NCBI GenBank assembly: GCA_956465555.1
Contig: OY101120.1
Coordinates: 2,598,001 to 2,662,000 of the forward strand
Length of the DNA stretch: 64,000 nucleotides
From: Nitzschia sp. pyKryTriq1
Taxonomy: Eukaryota > Bacillariophyta > Bacillariophyceae > Bacillariales > Bacillariaceae
Direction of reading: 5' to 3'
A program made the translations under genes and the position numbers. This document shows positions 1 through 11,431 of this stretch, one piece after another (the first letter of the stretch is position 1; every line of letters begins with the position of its first letter). The notes beneath the pieces are model-generated. The model was not told the origin of the DNA, searched no databases, and saw only the letters and a list, made by a program, of their open reading frames with translations.

Positions 1-1
1 G

Positions 2-3000
2 CCACAGTTTGAATCACCACCCCAACTGTTTTCGTATTTGCAACAACAAATGACGCTACAACATTCACAACAACAGCAAGATTATCTTCAACAACAAGCT
101 GCCGCTTCCTTTTTAATAGTCTTGTTGGGAGAATTTGCGGGTGGAGCCTCGGGCAAGGCATCACACTATCATTTACCATTGGAATTTCATAAACGGGCCC
201 ATTTGGCCTTTGAACAAGGAGCACTACGTGCAGTCACTACCACAATGCCAACTACAGCAGCAGCAGCAGCAGCGGCATCTTTTGTGCCACTCCAGCAATG
301 TTTACAGATGAGCATGACGGCACTCAGTCAACTCGTTCCAACGCTACTCCTTGTTCCAGGAGCAGCACCGCAACAACAAGAAGATGCGAATAATAAGAGT
401 AATGCAAATACAAATACAGTCGCACTCTCCATAGTTCAATTGACAATTGAAGTCATTGGATGGGAATGGGGGACCGATTCCTGGGATGCTACTATATCTA
501 CAAGCTCCAGTGGTCTTGTTGCGACAGGGGGTGGACGAGCCTTGGTACGACCTCCCGCTTCCTGGCGTGATATCCTCTTGCAACCTGAATTTGTTCGGGC
601 CATCTTTCAAATCCACCAGACACAACAACAAGTACAACTGCAACTACAACTGCAATCGAGTATTTCTGCTTCTACAACAAGTAGGAGTAGCTTGGAATCA
701 CTTTTGCATGGATTGCGACAATTACTGCTACTCTTGACATCCTTGACGGGACCCATGTTTCAAAATACAGAAGAACGAAAACAATTTGGAAGTTTATTGC
801 TGGAAGGTATTTTGGGATTATTGCAATTGCCAAGCATGGCACATCCGGCAGCGGACGACAATGACGGAAACGGCGACGTTAATGATGATACTACCTTACT
901 GGTCGATTCCTTGTCCATGATATCCAGACTCTTTGTCAATTACAAAATGTCACTCCTCGCAGATTTACCACAACTACCTCTATTACTACAAGGAGTCGCC
1001 AATTTGGGACGACAATTGCTTCATGACAATTTAAGGGAACTTCAACAAGTCGCCGGTGATTTGGATTTGATGCAACATCGGGAATGGAGAGAAGAAGCAT
1101 TGGCACTCATGGTCGAAGGATTGGTCTTGTTGTGTGGAGATCCTTGGTTATTGTATTCGGGATCCGAAGACTTTCGCATGCGGGCCAAGTCTGCCTTGGC
1201 ACAAACGTTGGGGCCGCTCTATGTGGATTTCGTCACGTGTCGAACACAAATGGCGCGGCTGGAAGAAATGTATTATACGGCAGAGGAAACAGATTTGGAT
1301 GAGGTACGGGAAGAGATTTTTGCCGTGGATTTAGAGGAAGAAATGACAGCCTTGGCCAATGTGGGACGATTGGATCTGGCGTCCTCGTTGGGGTGTCTGG
1401 CGAATCTCTTTCAACAACTAGTGCCTCAATTGCAACAGCTATGGAATGGTCATGTGGGCGTCGTCACGCCCCAAGCGGCGGGCTTGTTGGAAGAGTCTCG
1501 TTTGGTGACCATGTATGTTGGCCATCTCTTGACGGATGACAATGAAGGTGAAACTCCAGTCATTCCCGATACTATCTTGGCGGCGTGTCAAAAGGAACAC
1601 AATGGAGAGGTGGTGACTCAAGCCATCGTGGGAGCGGTACAGACCCTCCATCAATTTGCTCATTTTCAAGCCACCAAGATTGCCCAACATCCCGCAGATC
1701 CCAGATTATCACCACTGTTGGCCAAGGAATTCTTGTGGTTCTTGCATCGATGGGCTCCTGCCTACATTCTACCGGTCGACTATGGAGCTTCTGGGGATGC
1801 TGATAGCTCATCTTCGAGCCAAAGTATTGTCAAGACATGGGCCAGCCCGGAAGCGGTTCAGGAATCGGTCTCATTTGTCATAACTTTGTGTCTTCACTAC
1901 CACTGTTACTGGCCCCAGGAACGACAAGTACAAGAAAATGCGTCCCTCCTTCTCCATGCAATGGCGAAACGATGCCGGCAAATGCGACTAGCCATGATCG
2001 CCACACCTGCCTTTCGTCAATTGATATCCTACCATTGTCTCACATCCGGTATCCGACACAGCGCTCCACCCGCCGAGTTCGAGTCGACTATTCGTGCCAA
2101 GGTGACCGGACAACACCACCACCACCACCACCACCACCAAAATTTGTCCATGGACATGCTGCGAGGCTATCAGCGCCTCCCCTACGACATCAAATCGAAG
2201 ATTCTGACGGCATTGTTGGTGGGTTGCAGTGAACCGGAAGATCCAATATCCAAAAGCTTGTTCAATGACTGTCTGAGTGCCATTCATGAAGCATTTTCGT
2301 CTCTAGTCCATGCTCTTTCGTAAGTTCGCCGTCAACTCAACTCGTACTATCCAAATTCATGTCGATCATTGATCATTCCTTTCATTCTCACTACTGTTTT
2401 TCTTCTTTTCTTGTCGTTGTTCTAGAACAAAACAAACCGCTCCCGGCAATGTGGACGCCAAGGAAATGGCGGCACTCTGCGTGGAATTGTATGGCGGAGT
2501 GGCACGGGCGGGAGAGATGGTTGCCGCAGAACGCATCTCGAACTTTCTGACGCCCGCCTTGCCGCATCTATCGGGCCTCATGTCCTTTTATGCGGATGAT
2601 CTGTCCATTTGTGAATCATTGTTGCGCTTGTTTCGAGACTACGCCGAACAATTCATTGCCGTCTTGGATCCCGAATCTTGTTTGGTGCTCTTTCAAGCCT
2701 CGGGGGATCTTTTGAAGAGTTATTCGGCCGTGCATTGTGCGTCCACTCGTGTCATTGTCCATTCGGCCGAAGAAGAACAAAGCTACAATGACATTTTATG
2801 TGCCATCCAATTGTTGATTCAACTCGGCACCAAGGACTTTATTGATTTTGGAAACGATACGTCTACTAGTACCTCTTCCTCGTCATCGGGGGCAATGAGT
2901 TCGAATCAAGTCACGGAAATGATCTTTTTCGGTCTCCAACAAATGCTCCCCTTGATGACCCGAGGATTGTTGCAATATCCAACCTTGTGTACCCAATACT

Positions 3001-3545
3001 TTTCGTTGGTGGGATTCATGATGGAGACGTATCCTGACAAAGTTGGTATTTTGCCATTGGACTTGTTTGATGCCCTCCTCGAGTCCTTGCTTTTTGGCAT
3101 GTCTCATCACGACACCATGGTAGCCAAATGCTCACTGCAGGGATTATCCGGTATTTTCAAGGAGCATTTGCAACATCGAATATTGGACGTTCATTTGGCC
3201 CAGAGTAATGGTGAATTATTGTTGGACAAGTGCTCCCATCGCCTGTTGATGGAAGTCGTCTTTCAAAATTGTGTGTGGGACCGCATCGAAGCTACCGGAT
3301 CGGCATTTCTACCACTGGCAGCGGTGGATCTGAATCGCTTTGCTGCAGTGGTCCAAGGAATCAGTCAACAAGTTCCTGCGGAACATCAACCACGTCTTTC
3401 GGGTGCCTTTGAACAGTTGCTCCAACCCGAAGTCTTGGCCAAGGTTTTGGCTAGGGGATACGAGGGCCGACAGAATCGCATCCGGTTCAAAAAGGACTTT
3501 GAGCACTTTTGCCACGAGGTGCATTCGTTTTTGGTACTCAAATAA
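2..3545 (+). CDS. XPO4: Exportin-4 (importin-beta family), 5' end outside window
   Basis: Nuclear transport receptor of the exportin-4 type, which in animals exports cargo such as eIF5A and also imports some factors. The frame is open from base 2, so the N-terminal HEAT repeats lie upstream. Exon 1 ends at 2319; a 106-nt GT-AG intron (2320-2425, gtaagt...tctag) joins in phase 2 to exon 2 (2426-3545). About 1,130 residues are visible against about 1,150 for whole human XPO4, so this copy is enlarged by inserts. Matches recalled from human XPO4 are the block with DDNEGETPVIPD (human DDTQGETPLIPP), the KDFIDFGN block, and LPLMTRGLLQYPTLCTQYF (human LPLMSQDLLKFPTLCNQYY). Poly-Ala, Asn and Gln inserts and a run of eight His near 2112-2138 are not part of the family fold. 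The 3' end faces the V-ATPase F gene 272 bp away. Confidence 0.93.
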
Positions 3546-3778
3546 TATGAAACAGCTACCGGTAGCAGAACGCACTTCCTGCAATTGCTCTACTCTATAA
3601 AGAAATAAGAGTAGCTTCCTATGGTCTTCTTGAGCAGTAGCACTAGTAGTAGTATTGGCCAAGAGTAGGTACGAATACTGCTAGTAGTAGTTGCCAAATA
3701 CTGGGCTTTACTAGCAGATAGATTCATTATCATTCCTCCAGAAGGCAAGTTGTGTTTGTGCAAATCCTAATAGTATTG

Positions 3779-3806
3779 GTATCGATATCGATATCGATAT
3801 CGACAT
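3779..3806. repeat. ATCGAT microsatellite
   Basis: A short run of overlapping ATCGAT hexamers (about four units) in the gap between the convergent exportin-4 and V-ATPase F genes. It is just outside the V-ATPase stop codon, so it would be in the 3' UTR of that transcript. Confidence 0.8.
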
Positions 3807-3817
3807 AGACATTGTTT

Positions 3818-4514
3818 TTAGAACCCACCTCCCAAGAACATGTTGACACGTTGCATAATGTAATCTTGTTCCGCATCGTACGGGTGTTCCTTGGAAGGAA
3901 TTTCCAGTACGGTCGGAATGGTATGGTGGTAGTCTTTCAATACATGCCGAATATCGTTGGCAACGTGTTGGTTGATCAAGATGATCCCCACATCATCCCG
4001 CGTGGAAAAGTTTTGAAAGGCTTCCTCCACTTGTTGCAGCTTGGTGTCCTGCTTGACAATCAAGAAATTGGAGCCCTGGGCCGTTCGGTGGCCGACTCCG
4101 GCCAGCAAGAATCCAGTGACCGTGTCCTACCGTAATATAGAGTGATACAAGAATGGAAAGGAAGGACAGGAGGAGTAGAGGATTGGTTGGTTAGATCAAT
4201 ACATAGACAGAAAGCCCGAGAACTTCCAAAGAAAGCTGCGGTCGCGAACTTCCAAGTTTGGATGGTGCCAATCGATGCAATCTCCAGGGAAGTACAGGAC
4301 AGTACAGTACACTACTCGTCTACGTTTCACTCACCTCATCTCCGATAACAGCTACAAGCTTTCCAACTTCCTGTGAAACCAAAAGAAACAAATAATAGTG
4401 AGAAATACGTACTTGTACCAGCCACAGAATAAGAAAAGCTGAATTCGTGTCGTTGCGGAGGTCTTGCGCCACGCACATAAAAATATCAAGTCCGCAATCT
4501 TCTGTTTCTTCCAT
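3818..4514 (-). CDS. VMA7: V-type proton ATPase subunit F (first exon uncertain)
   Basis: Subunit F of the V1 sector, part of the rotating central stalk of the vacuolar proton pump. The last exon (4126-3818) encodes DTVTGFLLAGVGHR and then the family hallmark blocks DDVGIILINQHVA and IPTVLEIPSKEHPYD, which nearly match human ATP6V1F and yeast Vma7. A 208-nt intron (4334-4127, gtgagt...gtag) joins it to a 36-nt exon (4370-4335) encoding EVGKLVAVIGDE, the normal N-terminal strand. The upstream part is unresolved. An in-frame ATG at 4514 with an optional 42-nt intron (4412-4371) would give a 34-residue leader not usual for the family, whose members start about 5-8 residues before KL(V/I)AVI. A short first exon further upstream is the alternative. 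Confidence 0.9.
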
Positions 4515-4517
4515 CAC

Positions 4518-5275
4518 GCCGCCGCCTATCCACAGGCATCGACCTCACTTCACTTCACGCACCATGATTCTATCTCTCTATTCAGTGATTTCTAAAACAA
4601 TAAAGTTGTAACGAAACTCTGCAACAACAACCGCAACAGCAACAACAAGGATGATGGTGAAAACACCAGCACAAGACAGACGCTGCCGTAATAGCGAGCC
4701 GCAGCACCGCATCATGGCGGTCGAAAGGCTAATAGCAAGCGAAAAGAGAGAAGAAAGATCGGCAGGCGAACAGCGATAGACAAAGGATAGAGTTATCATT
4801 ACCCACATATTCATTTACGAATGCTAGTTAAACGCCGGCCTGTTCTATCGGATCGATTCGTCAGTCTATTCGTCTTTCGACTAACTACAGTACTGACCGA
4901 CCGTCGACCGTCCGTGGAAATCTACCTATTCGTGAGTCAACTTTGACTCCCCATTCCCGCAGAACGGACAACGTCACCATCGATCGTGTCATGCATGCAT
5001 CGCATCGCATCGCATCGCATCGCATCGCATCGCATCGCATCGCATCGCATCGCATCGCATCGCATCGCATCGCATCGCATCGCATCGCATCGCATCTTTC
5101 TTCTCAATCGATCTTTTTGCCATCCGACGCGACGCAGCGACCATGGCGACGAGAACCGCTGAGACCTCTTTTGTGCTGAGTGCGCTGCGAGTGCTATGAC
5201 ATCATACCATACAATTAACTCCACATTACGATTTACGATAAAAGAGCAAAATAAATCTACTACAAGCTCTATACC
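4518..5275. other. Divergent intergenic region, V-ATPase F / MsrA
   Basis: 758 bp between two divergently transcribed genes, so it should hold both promoters. Apart from the GCATC array I see no convincing gene. Several open frames here are only the repeat read in different phases. Confidence 0.6.
4997..5096. repeat. (GCATC)20 perfect pentanucleotide array
   Basis: Exactly 100 bp of uninterrupted GCATC units, 20 copies with no mismatch, about 180 bp upstream of the MsrA start. The 5-bp period gives an open reading frame of repeated MRCDA on the minus strand and ASHRI on the plus strand, which I take as incidental. Perfect copies suggest a young, length-variable locus. Confidence 0.98.
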
Positions 5276-6618
5276 ATGAAATCATTCGCCCTGACAGCTA
5301 CTCTCAGCGCTCTCCTTAGCGTTGTGGGAGTCGTCCAAGGGTACTCCTCGCGGCTCCACCATCAGGCAAACAATCCATCCACTTCTTTCTTGTCTCGGAG
5401 AAATGTCTTGGCGACGGCAGCATCGGCAGCCGCCGCGGCACTCATGGCCCCTCGTCAAGTCCTAGCGGCCGATGATGCGGATGTTTTGACTCCAGTATAT
5501 TTTGGTGTCGGTGTAAGTCGTCGTACTGTAATAGTACATCATCCTGTTGGAATCGCGTATGTATGCACAAAGAACGATGATCAAGTATCAGCTCACGAGC
5601 TGCTGCTGTTGCTGCTGGTTTTGCATCTTTTACTGTACGAGTATAGTGTTTCTGGCACATTCAACACGAGTTTATTGAGCAGGGAGAACGTCAAATTCTA
5701 GGACGGAGTGACCATCAATTGACGTCGGCAGCGGGATATGCGGGTGGGACGGCCACCGACAAGGAGGGTCGGGTCTGTTATCACAACTTTCAAGGGGTGG
5801 CAGATTATGGAAAGTTGGGACATGGAGAAGTGGTGGGAATGACCATTCCGCAATCCAAAATTGGAGACTTTGCCGATTTGTACTTTTCGCTCTACGATCC
5901 TCGAACCAAAGGTACGTACAGACTACTCTACTTCTAGTAGGTACTAATACTATTGTCGTGTACGGTATTGTCCTTGATAGTATGCAACAACTAACTACTT
6001 GTTCTCATTGTTTGTTGTCTTTGCTTCTTTGGTTTTATATAAAATAATAATACAGACCGTGTCGATCCACAGGACCGAGGTGCCGAGTATCGGAGTCTTC
6101 TAGGTCTTCCAGGTGGAATGAGCCATGCTAGCTATCCCGCAGTACAGGAGGCAGCCACCAAGTACGGATTCTCATTGGTACCTGGGAAGGGAAATGATCC
6201 CGATACATTGGGGAAACAGCTGGTATATGTGTATGACTCCAAAAAGTTTCCTTTTTATCAAGGAGAAGTGTATCATCAGGTGAGTGAAATTCCTTTGTCC
6301 CCTCCTCTGTCTATGCATCATGATGGATCGTGGGAGCCACGTAAACGTTCGTTGCCAATCATCAACTACTCCCAGAGTCCTAGCTAGATGGTAGACTTGG
6401 TTTCTTCGTTATTCATGATCATGGGCTTGATATCATACGTATAATGTTTCTCTGACCATCACACACTCTCGTCGTGTATTGCTGTTTCTGCGTTTGCATT
6501 TTTTTAGTACCACAACGACTTCCAGAGTCCAGCCTACGGAAAAGCCTACAACCAGCTGGCGGATCTAGCATTGGAAGAAGGACGGATCAAAGGAACGGGA
6601 TGCCCTGATCGTGTGTAA
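5276..6618 (+). CDS. MSRA: Peptide methionine-S-sulfoxide reductase MsrA, plastid-type leader
   Basis: Reduces methionine-S-sulfoxide in proteins. Four exons fit without a break: 5276-5512, 5647-5911, 6056-6279 and 6508-6618, giving 278 residues; all introns are GT-AG (134, 144 and 228 nt). The catalytic GCFW signature is split exactly at intron 1 (Gly79 | Cys80-Phe-Trp). Exon 2 continues with HIQHEF, AGYAGG and YGKLGHGEVV, all MsrA hallmarks. The leader has a hydrophobic secretory segment (about 1-22), a Ser/Arg-rich stretch, then SRRNVLATAASAAAAALMAP ending at QVLA-ADDA. This resembles a diatom bipartite plastid presequence followed by a twin-arginine lumen signal. Targeting is inferred; the enzyme call is firm. 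Confidence 0.94.
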
Positions 6619-6922
6619 ACATCGCCATAACAATATTATAGCAGCAGGGCATCAGCTTATAGCGATCATGGTGATGGTGACTGGATGTGCGTCGTCGACC
6701 CTCCTTATTCTTCGACACGCAGCGCTAATGCAATACAAGTATACACCAAAGTATATAAAGCATATAGAGTAGATGGATGATTCCCAAAGCTAATACCATC
6801 CTGCAGACTGTAATAACTCTTTGCTCGCTCTAAATTAGTTAGTAGATACAAAATGACACTGGTGTTTTCTTCCGAAAATGAGTACCAGTAGTACTGACTG
6901 ACCTGGCTGACTACTAGCCGTC
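6619..6922. other. Convergent intergenic spacer, MsrA / SIN3
   Basis: 304 bp between the 3' ends of MsrA and SIN3. It would contain both 3' UTRs. Nothing else is recognisable. Confidence 0.6.
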
Positions 6923-9900
6923 TCATCGCTTTTGACGCTTGGCGACTTGGGAAGCCTCCACCAAATCAGCCTCAATGGGAGTCTCGCCCCCGCCACTTTC
7001 CGAAATGGAACCAAGATATTCCATGTGCAACACCGACTTGTCCCCCTTGTCCTTCGGCAGTGGGCACATCTGGAATGCATACATTTGTTCGCCGTCCGAC
7101 AAGTAGCCGGCTTCCATACGGAAGGCCTCTGGCTTGAAGCTTCCCAAGGCCAAATGGCGACGATATAGCTGAACAAGATTCCACATTGTATCATCGTTTG
7201 CCATGGATTGCAGATTCTTCAGGATGTGCGAGATCAATTTGTCCATGGTGGCCAATTCAAAACCACCGTGGCCCAGCAAGGCACGAACGCGATCTTCGTA
7301 TTTGCCACCTTCAGCGGCAGTGCCAGAAAGCGTGTGCCCCCCATCCAACAAGGCAAACACGAGACTCAAGTAGGCATCGTAACGTCTTCGTCCCAAAGCA
7401 GCGGCATCATCCCCAGGCATTTGCTCCACCATGTTGATCAGCGTGGGGTCGTCCCGAACGGCATACGCCAATTTCTTGGCGATTCCTAGACGACGGACCA
7501 GAATCTGGTGCAACCGGAAGAACAAGTAGAGACTTTGAGTGCCCACAGCGAGCATGTCACCGGGGCGCGCCAACTTGGTGTGGTCCGCGGCTCTCAACTG
7601 AGATGTGAAGGCCGACTTTTCCGCTGGAATGATGGAGCACACGACAGCACTAGGACGAAGGTAGGCAGTTCCAAAGGGTAGTTGGACCATGTAGGTGTTG
7701 TCCGAACGCCGGCACTTGATTATTCGACCATCTCCATAGAGCGTAGCGACAGTTGCACCAGCCGGGAGAGGGTGGTGATCCATGTAGGCCGGTGAGTTGT
7801 GCTTCTCGTCGGGCTTCATTTGTCGGACGTCTTCGGTGACCACACGAGCGGCGATCTCTCCGTCTTCATCCACACTGTCTTCGTCGTCGTCATCGGCCAT
7901 GCTCTCATCTCCGTTGCTGACGATTCGTGGAATAACGCCGGCACTGACAGGCTTGGTCGTTTCTTGAAAGTTGACGGCTGGCTTAGACATCCAATCGATA
8001 CCGAGATTGAACCAGGGTCCGAGGAAGTCAAACCACAATCGGTGACATCTCTCCTTGTCGGACGGTGAGATGGAGCCCCGCTCAAGAGCAAAGGATAGAA
8101 TTCGGTAGGCGTCCTGGTGGGCCCAACTCGTGTCTTCGTACATGAGACTCATGTGAGGCGTAAACAATCGACGATCGGGCTTGGGCAAATTCGTCAGATC
8201 CAACTGTTTCTTCAATGCGGCGCCCTTGGTGACTTCGTAGAACCCTCCATGTTCCTCCTTGGCCTTGTCCAACCGAACCTGAAAGGAGGCCGCGCTCTCT
8301 AATCCATCATTGACGGCACGGTCCTTGATTTCCGAGACCAAAGTTCGAGTGCTGATCGCGCGCTTGTCGGTCGTCCTCCATGTGAGACTGCGATGGTCCA
8401 AACTTCGGTAGTAGTTGTGCTCGGCCAGTTCTTTCCAGCGCTTGTTCAGCCTGCTACGAACCTTTCGCCATTCCATGTCCTTTTGGCGCAAGCGTTCGAC
8501 CACCAATGGAACAGCGACTGTTGGATTCTTGACAATAAGATCCAGCATTTCCTGGCCTGCATCCCCGTAGATTCTGGAAATGGAATTCCGATGAATGACA
8601 CCCATGATGGTCTTGTCAAAGGTGTAGTGGTAGCGCTTGCCACCCATACCTTGATCCGCAGAGGCCGGCTTGGGAGTATTGCTGCTTTCAGGCACAATCA
8701 GCTCGTTCTCTGCTAGCTGTGCAATCTCTTCGGCAATGGGTTCCAAACGTGCCAAGGTTGCCGCATTGCTGTCAATCACCATGTCGATTTCGAATCGTTC
8801 ATCCTCGCATCGGAACAGAGTTTCTTCGTAGGTGTTGCGCCTCATGTGACGAAAGGTGTAACTCTCTTCACTACCCACAGGCAAGGATACCCAAACGTCA
8901 TTCAAGATCTTGGCCTCTTCGTCGCTTCGATCACCGCAAGGTGGCGATGGGTAATCTCGCGGCAGGGCACGGTACGATGGACTGCATCGACGGCATCGGC
9001 TGAAATCGATTTCCGACAAGGGCACAGAGTACCAGGAATCTTCGACATTGGGCGCGTTATTGGCCGCTTGGGCGCCGGCATAGCTAATGATGCGCTTGAA
9101 TTCTTCAAAGAGTTTGTTGTTTCTCTTTCCTAGAAGAGGCTCCACAAAGTTAAACATTTCACTGCGAGAAAGAATTTCTTGGGCGTACATGTCCAGACAT
9201 TTGAGGAACTCGGCCCAGGCTTGACCCCCATCCCGAGTGTAGGCCGCCAAGGCCTCCCGTGCGGTATCAAAGAATTGTCTCTCCACCGCCGAGTTGTAAA
9301 CGTACGACTCGGGCTGCTGGGGCAACACAATTGGCGCCGCGGACGACGACTCCATGGCCGCGGCCGCCGCAGCTTCTTTATGAGATCGCTTTCGTCCCCG
9401 AGACGCATCCGTATCGGGACGGGAATGGCCCGTCATATCGATCAAGCGATGCTGGCTGTTGCTGCTTCCATTCTGATCCACATCCATATCGTCCCCTCCC
9501 CCATGCTTTTGGGCCTCTAGAGCACGCGCCTGAGCTGCCATGCGCGCCTCCGAGTCGGCGGCAGCACGGTGAAGACGTTCTTTGGCTTGCTCTTGGACCG
9601 CATCGGGCAAAAAGAAGGTAAATTCCTTGAGCAAATCGGGATGATCTTGAAACAGATGAGCCACTTGCTCCAGTACTTCTTTGATTCCTCGCTGCTCCTT
9701 TTGGTATGTGTGAAGAATTTCCAAAAAGGAATGGTACGTGCTGGGATCGTCGGCGAATCGTCGCTTGATGGTCGTCACATAGGAAATGGCATGATCAAAC
9801 TCCACAGCTTGTTGGGGGGCTGGGGCCGGAGCCGCCGCGGACCGTTGGGCGGCGGGACGAGGAGCCGGGGGTGGAGATTTCTTCTGGGCGCCGCCGGCAG

Positions 9901-11431
9901 CAGGGAATGCCGATCTTGCAGCAGCAGTAGGGGCGGCGGAGGAAGGGCCCAATCCAGGCGGACCCCGAGGACGCTCTTCTCGCAACAAGGAGTCTTTGCC
10001 GGAGTAAGTTCTTTTGCCACCTGGTTTTTTAGAAGGAGGAGCCGACGATGATTCGCGTGGACCTCCGGGAAACTGGGTCGGAGCATGCATAAGGTGGCCA
10101 CCTTCGTTGTTATTGTTTCCATGAAGCATGTGTTCTTCACTACTCTGACGCGCTTGGCGTCTCAGATCCTCTTGTTCCCTGGCGTATTGAGCATCCATTT
10201 CCTGCAAATCGGCGAGACTGATCTTGTATCCGTCAGGCAAGAACTTGTTAAAGCCCAGAATCAAATTATTGTACCCCCGAAATAATTTGGACACTCGGGC
10301 GATGACACCTGGAGTATCCACCTCTTGACTCTTGAAATTTTTCATGATCGCCAAGAACTCGTTGTAAACCCGTGGACGGTCACCAAATTCTCGTTTCACG
10401 TCGTCGAGATATAAGAGAGCGTCTTCCACACGCAACTCTCGCATTCCTGGGACTGGTTGGGGTCTGGGGGCAGCATGAGTATTCGTCACTGCTGGTGGCG
10501 GCGGTGGCTTTGGTTTGGGTGCCGGTGGGGGCGAGGGAGCTGCTGCCGCTGCTGGGGGAGGGACTGAAGGTGGCGGCAGAGCAGCAGGAGGCGCGGGTAC
10601 GGCAGCTTGGGGAAGTAGTGGTGGGGGTGTAGGTTCCGACGATTTTTCGCTGGAATCATCGGAGGCCGAAGAAGCAGCTGCTGCTGCTGCCGCCGCAGCG
10701 GCCCCTGCCGACGGCATGCTAGCAAGTCCCAAGCCAGGTGGTCCAGGCGGTCGTTGCGCCACAAGGGGAGCAGGGGCAGCAGCAGCAACAACAGGAGCAG
10801 AAACAGCGGGCGGAGATACCTTTTCCACAAAGGCTTGAGGAGGGGAAGCCGCCGGCATTTGAGGAACAACACCCGCGAAAGCAAGACCTTGTGGTTGCGC
10901 CATAATCGGTGGTGTGGCTTCTGCCACTGGAGCGTGAACTTGAACTGCGGGGGGACTGGGAGCGGGAGGTGCTCGGATGGGTGATGCCTCCTTGGGGGCA
11001 GGCGGTGCTTCTTCTTCGACCGCCGCTGGTCGCTCTGCTTCCTTTGGAGGGCTCGGTGGTGCCAGTGGTGGTGGTGCTACTGGTGGTGGTGGTGGCGGGG
11101 GACTCGGTGCCGGGGGTGATGCGGATGGTGGTGGCGGCTTGGGCGGTGAAGGTCCCCCGTTCGTGGGCACTGGCATCATCACAGGAGCTGCCGCCGCCGC
11201 CGATGGAACACCCACCGATACTTGACGCTCTGCCAATGTGGGCTGTGTGTCGCCCAGAGAGGCATTTCTTCCCAGTGGTGGCTGTTGCGGGTGGCTCTGC
11301 TGATCGGCGGGAGCAGGAACAGGAGAAGAAAATTCTTGGGCTACCTCTTTCATTTCCGTATCGCCATCACCATCGATACCGGTAGGTGGTTCTGGTGGCG
11401 GCGGTTGGGATGGAGCATCCATGGAATCCAT
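6923..11431 (-). CDS. SIN3: SIN3 transcriptional corepressor
   Basis: Scaffold of the SIN3/histone deacetylase complex in the nucleus. One intronless frame of 1,502 residues. Residues 1-320 are Pro/Ala-rich and disordered. Three paired amphipathic helix domains follow: PAH1 about 329-400 (VEDALLYLDDVKREFGDRP), PAH2 about 543-615 (ISYVTTIKRRFADDPSTYHS), PAH3 about 711-785. The Sin3 HDAC-interacting region starts near 807 with CRRCSPSYRALPRDYPSP, a family hallmark, and continues through NDVWVSLPVGSEESYTFRHM. A conserved C-terminal region with LSFALERGSISPSDKERCH follows. Length and order match yeast and animal SIN3. The start is the first ATG after an upstream region without long open frames; MDSMDAP gives two near ATGs. 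Transcribed away from the prefoldin gene. Confidence 0.95.
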   Translation of the reverse strand: MDSMDAPSQPPPPEPPTGIDGDGDTEMKEVAQEFSSPVPAPADQQSHPQQPPLGRNASLGDTQPTLAERQVSVGVPSAAAAAPVMMPVPTNGGPSPPKPPPPSASPPAPSPPPPPPPVAPPPLAPPSPPKEAERPAAVEEEAPPAPKEASPIRAPPAPSPPAVQVHAPVAEATPPIMAQPQGLAFAGVVPQMPAASPPQAFVEKVSPPAVSAPVVAAAAPAPLVAQRPPGPPGLGLASMPSAGAAAAAAAAAASSASDDSSEKSSEPTPPPLLPQAAVPAPPAALPPPSVPPPAAAAAPSPPPAPKPKPPPPPAVTNTHAAPRPQPVPGMRELRVEDALLYLDDVKREFGDRPRVYNEFLAIMKNFKSQEVDTPGVIARVSKLFRGYNNLILGFNKFLPDGYKISLADLQEMDAQYAREQEDLRRQARQSSEEHMLHGNNNNEGGHLMHAPTQFPGGPRESSSAPPSKKPGGKRTYSGKDSLLREERPRGPPGLGPSSAAPTAAARSAFPAAGGAQKKSPPPAPRPAAQRSAAAPAPAPQQAVEFDHAISYVTTIKRRFADDPSTYHSFLEILHTYQKEQRGIKEVLEQVAHLFQDHPDLLKEFTFFLPDAVQEQAKERLHRAAADSEARMAAQARALEAQKHGGGDDMDVDQNGSSNSQHRLIDMTGHSRPDTDASRGRKRSHKEAAAAAAMESSSAAPIVLPQQPESYVYNSAVERQFFDTAREALAAYTRDGGQAWAEFLKCLDMYAQEILSRSEMFNFVEPLLGKRNNKLFEEFKRIISYAGAQAANNAPNVEDSWYSVPLSEIDFSRCRRCSPSYRALPRDYPSPPCGDRSDEEAKILNDVWVSLPVGSEESYTFRHMRRNTYEETLFRCEDERFEIDMVIDSNAATLARLEPIAEEIAQLAENELIVPESSNTPKPASADQGMGGKRYHYTFDKTIMGVIHRNSISRIYGDAGQEMLDLIVKNPTVAVPLVVERLRQKDMEWRKVRSRLNKRWKELAEHNYYRSLDHRSLTWRTTDKRAISTRTLVSEIKDRAVNDGLESAASFQVRLDKAKEEHGGFYEVTKGAALKKQLDLTNLPKPDRRLFTPHMSLMYEDTSWAHQDAYRILSFALERGSISPSDKERCHRLWFDFLGPWFNLGIDWMSKPAVNFQETTKPVSAGVIPRIVSNGDESMADDDDEDSVDEDGEIAARVVTEDVRQMKPDEKHNSPAYMDHHPLPAGATVATLYGDGRIIKCRRSDNTYMVQLPFGTAYLRPSAVVCSIIPAEKSAFTSQLRAADHTKLARPGDMLAVGTQSLYLFFRLHQILVRRLGIAKKLAYAVRDDPTLINMVEQMPGDDAAALGRRRYDAYLSLVFALLDGGHTLSGTAAEGGKYEDRVRALLGHGGFELATMDKLISHILKNLQSMANDDTMWNLVQLYRRHLALGSFKPEAFRMEAGYLSDGEQMYAFQMCPLPKDKGDKSVLHMEYLGSISESGGGETPIEADLVEASQVAKRQKR

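Noticed and set aside
4885-5224. Frames encoding repeated MRCDA or ASHRI peptides
   Set aside because: They are the GCATC array read in different phases, not genes.
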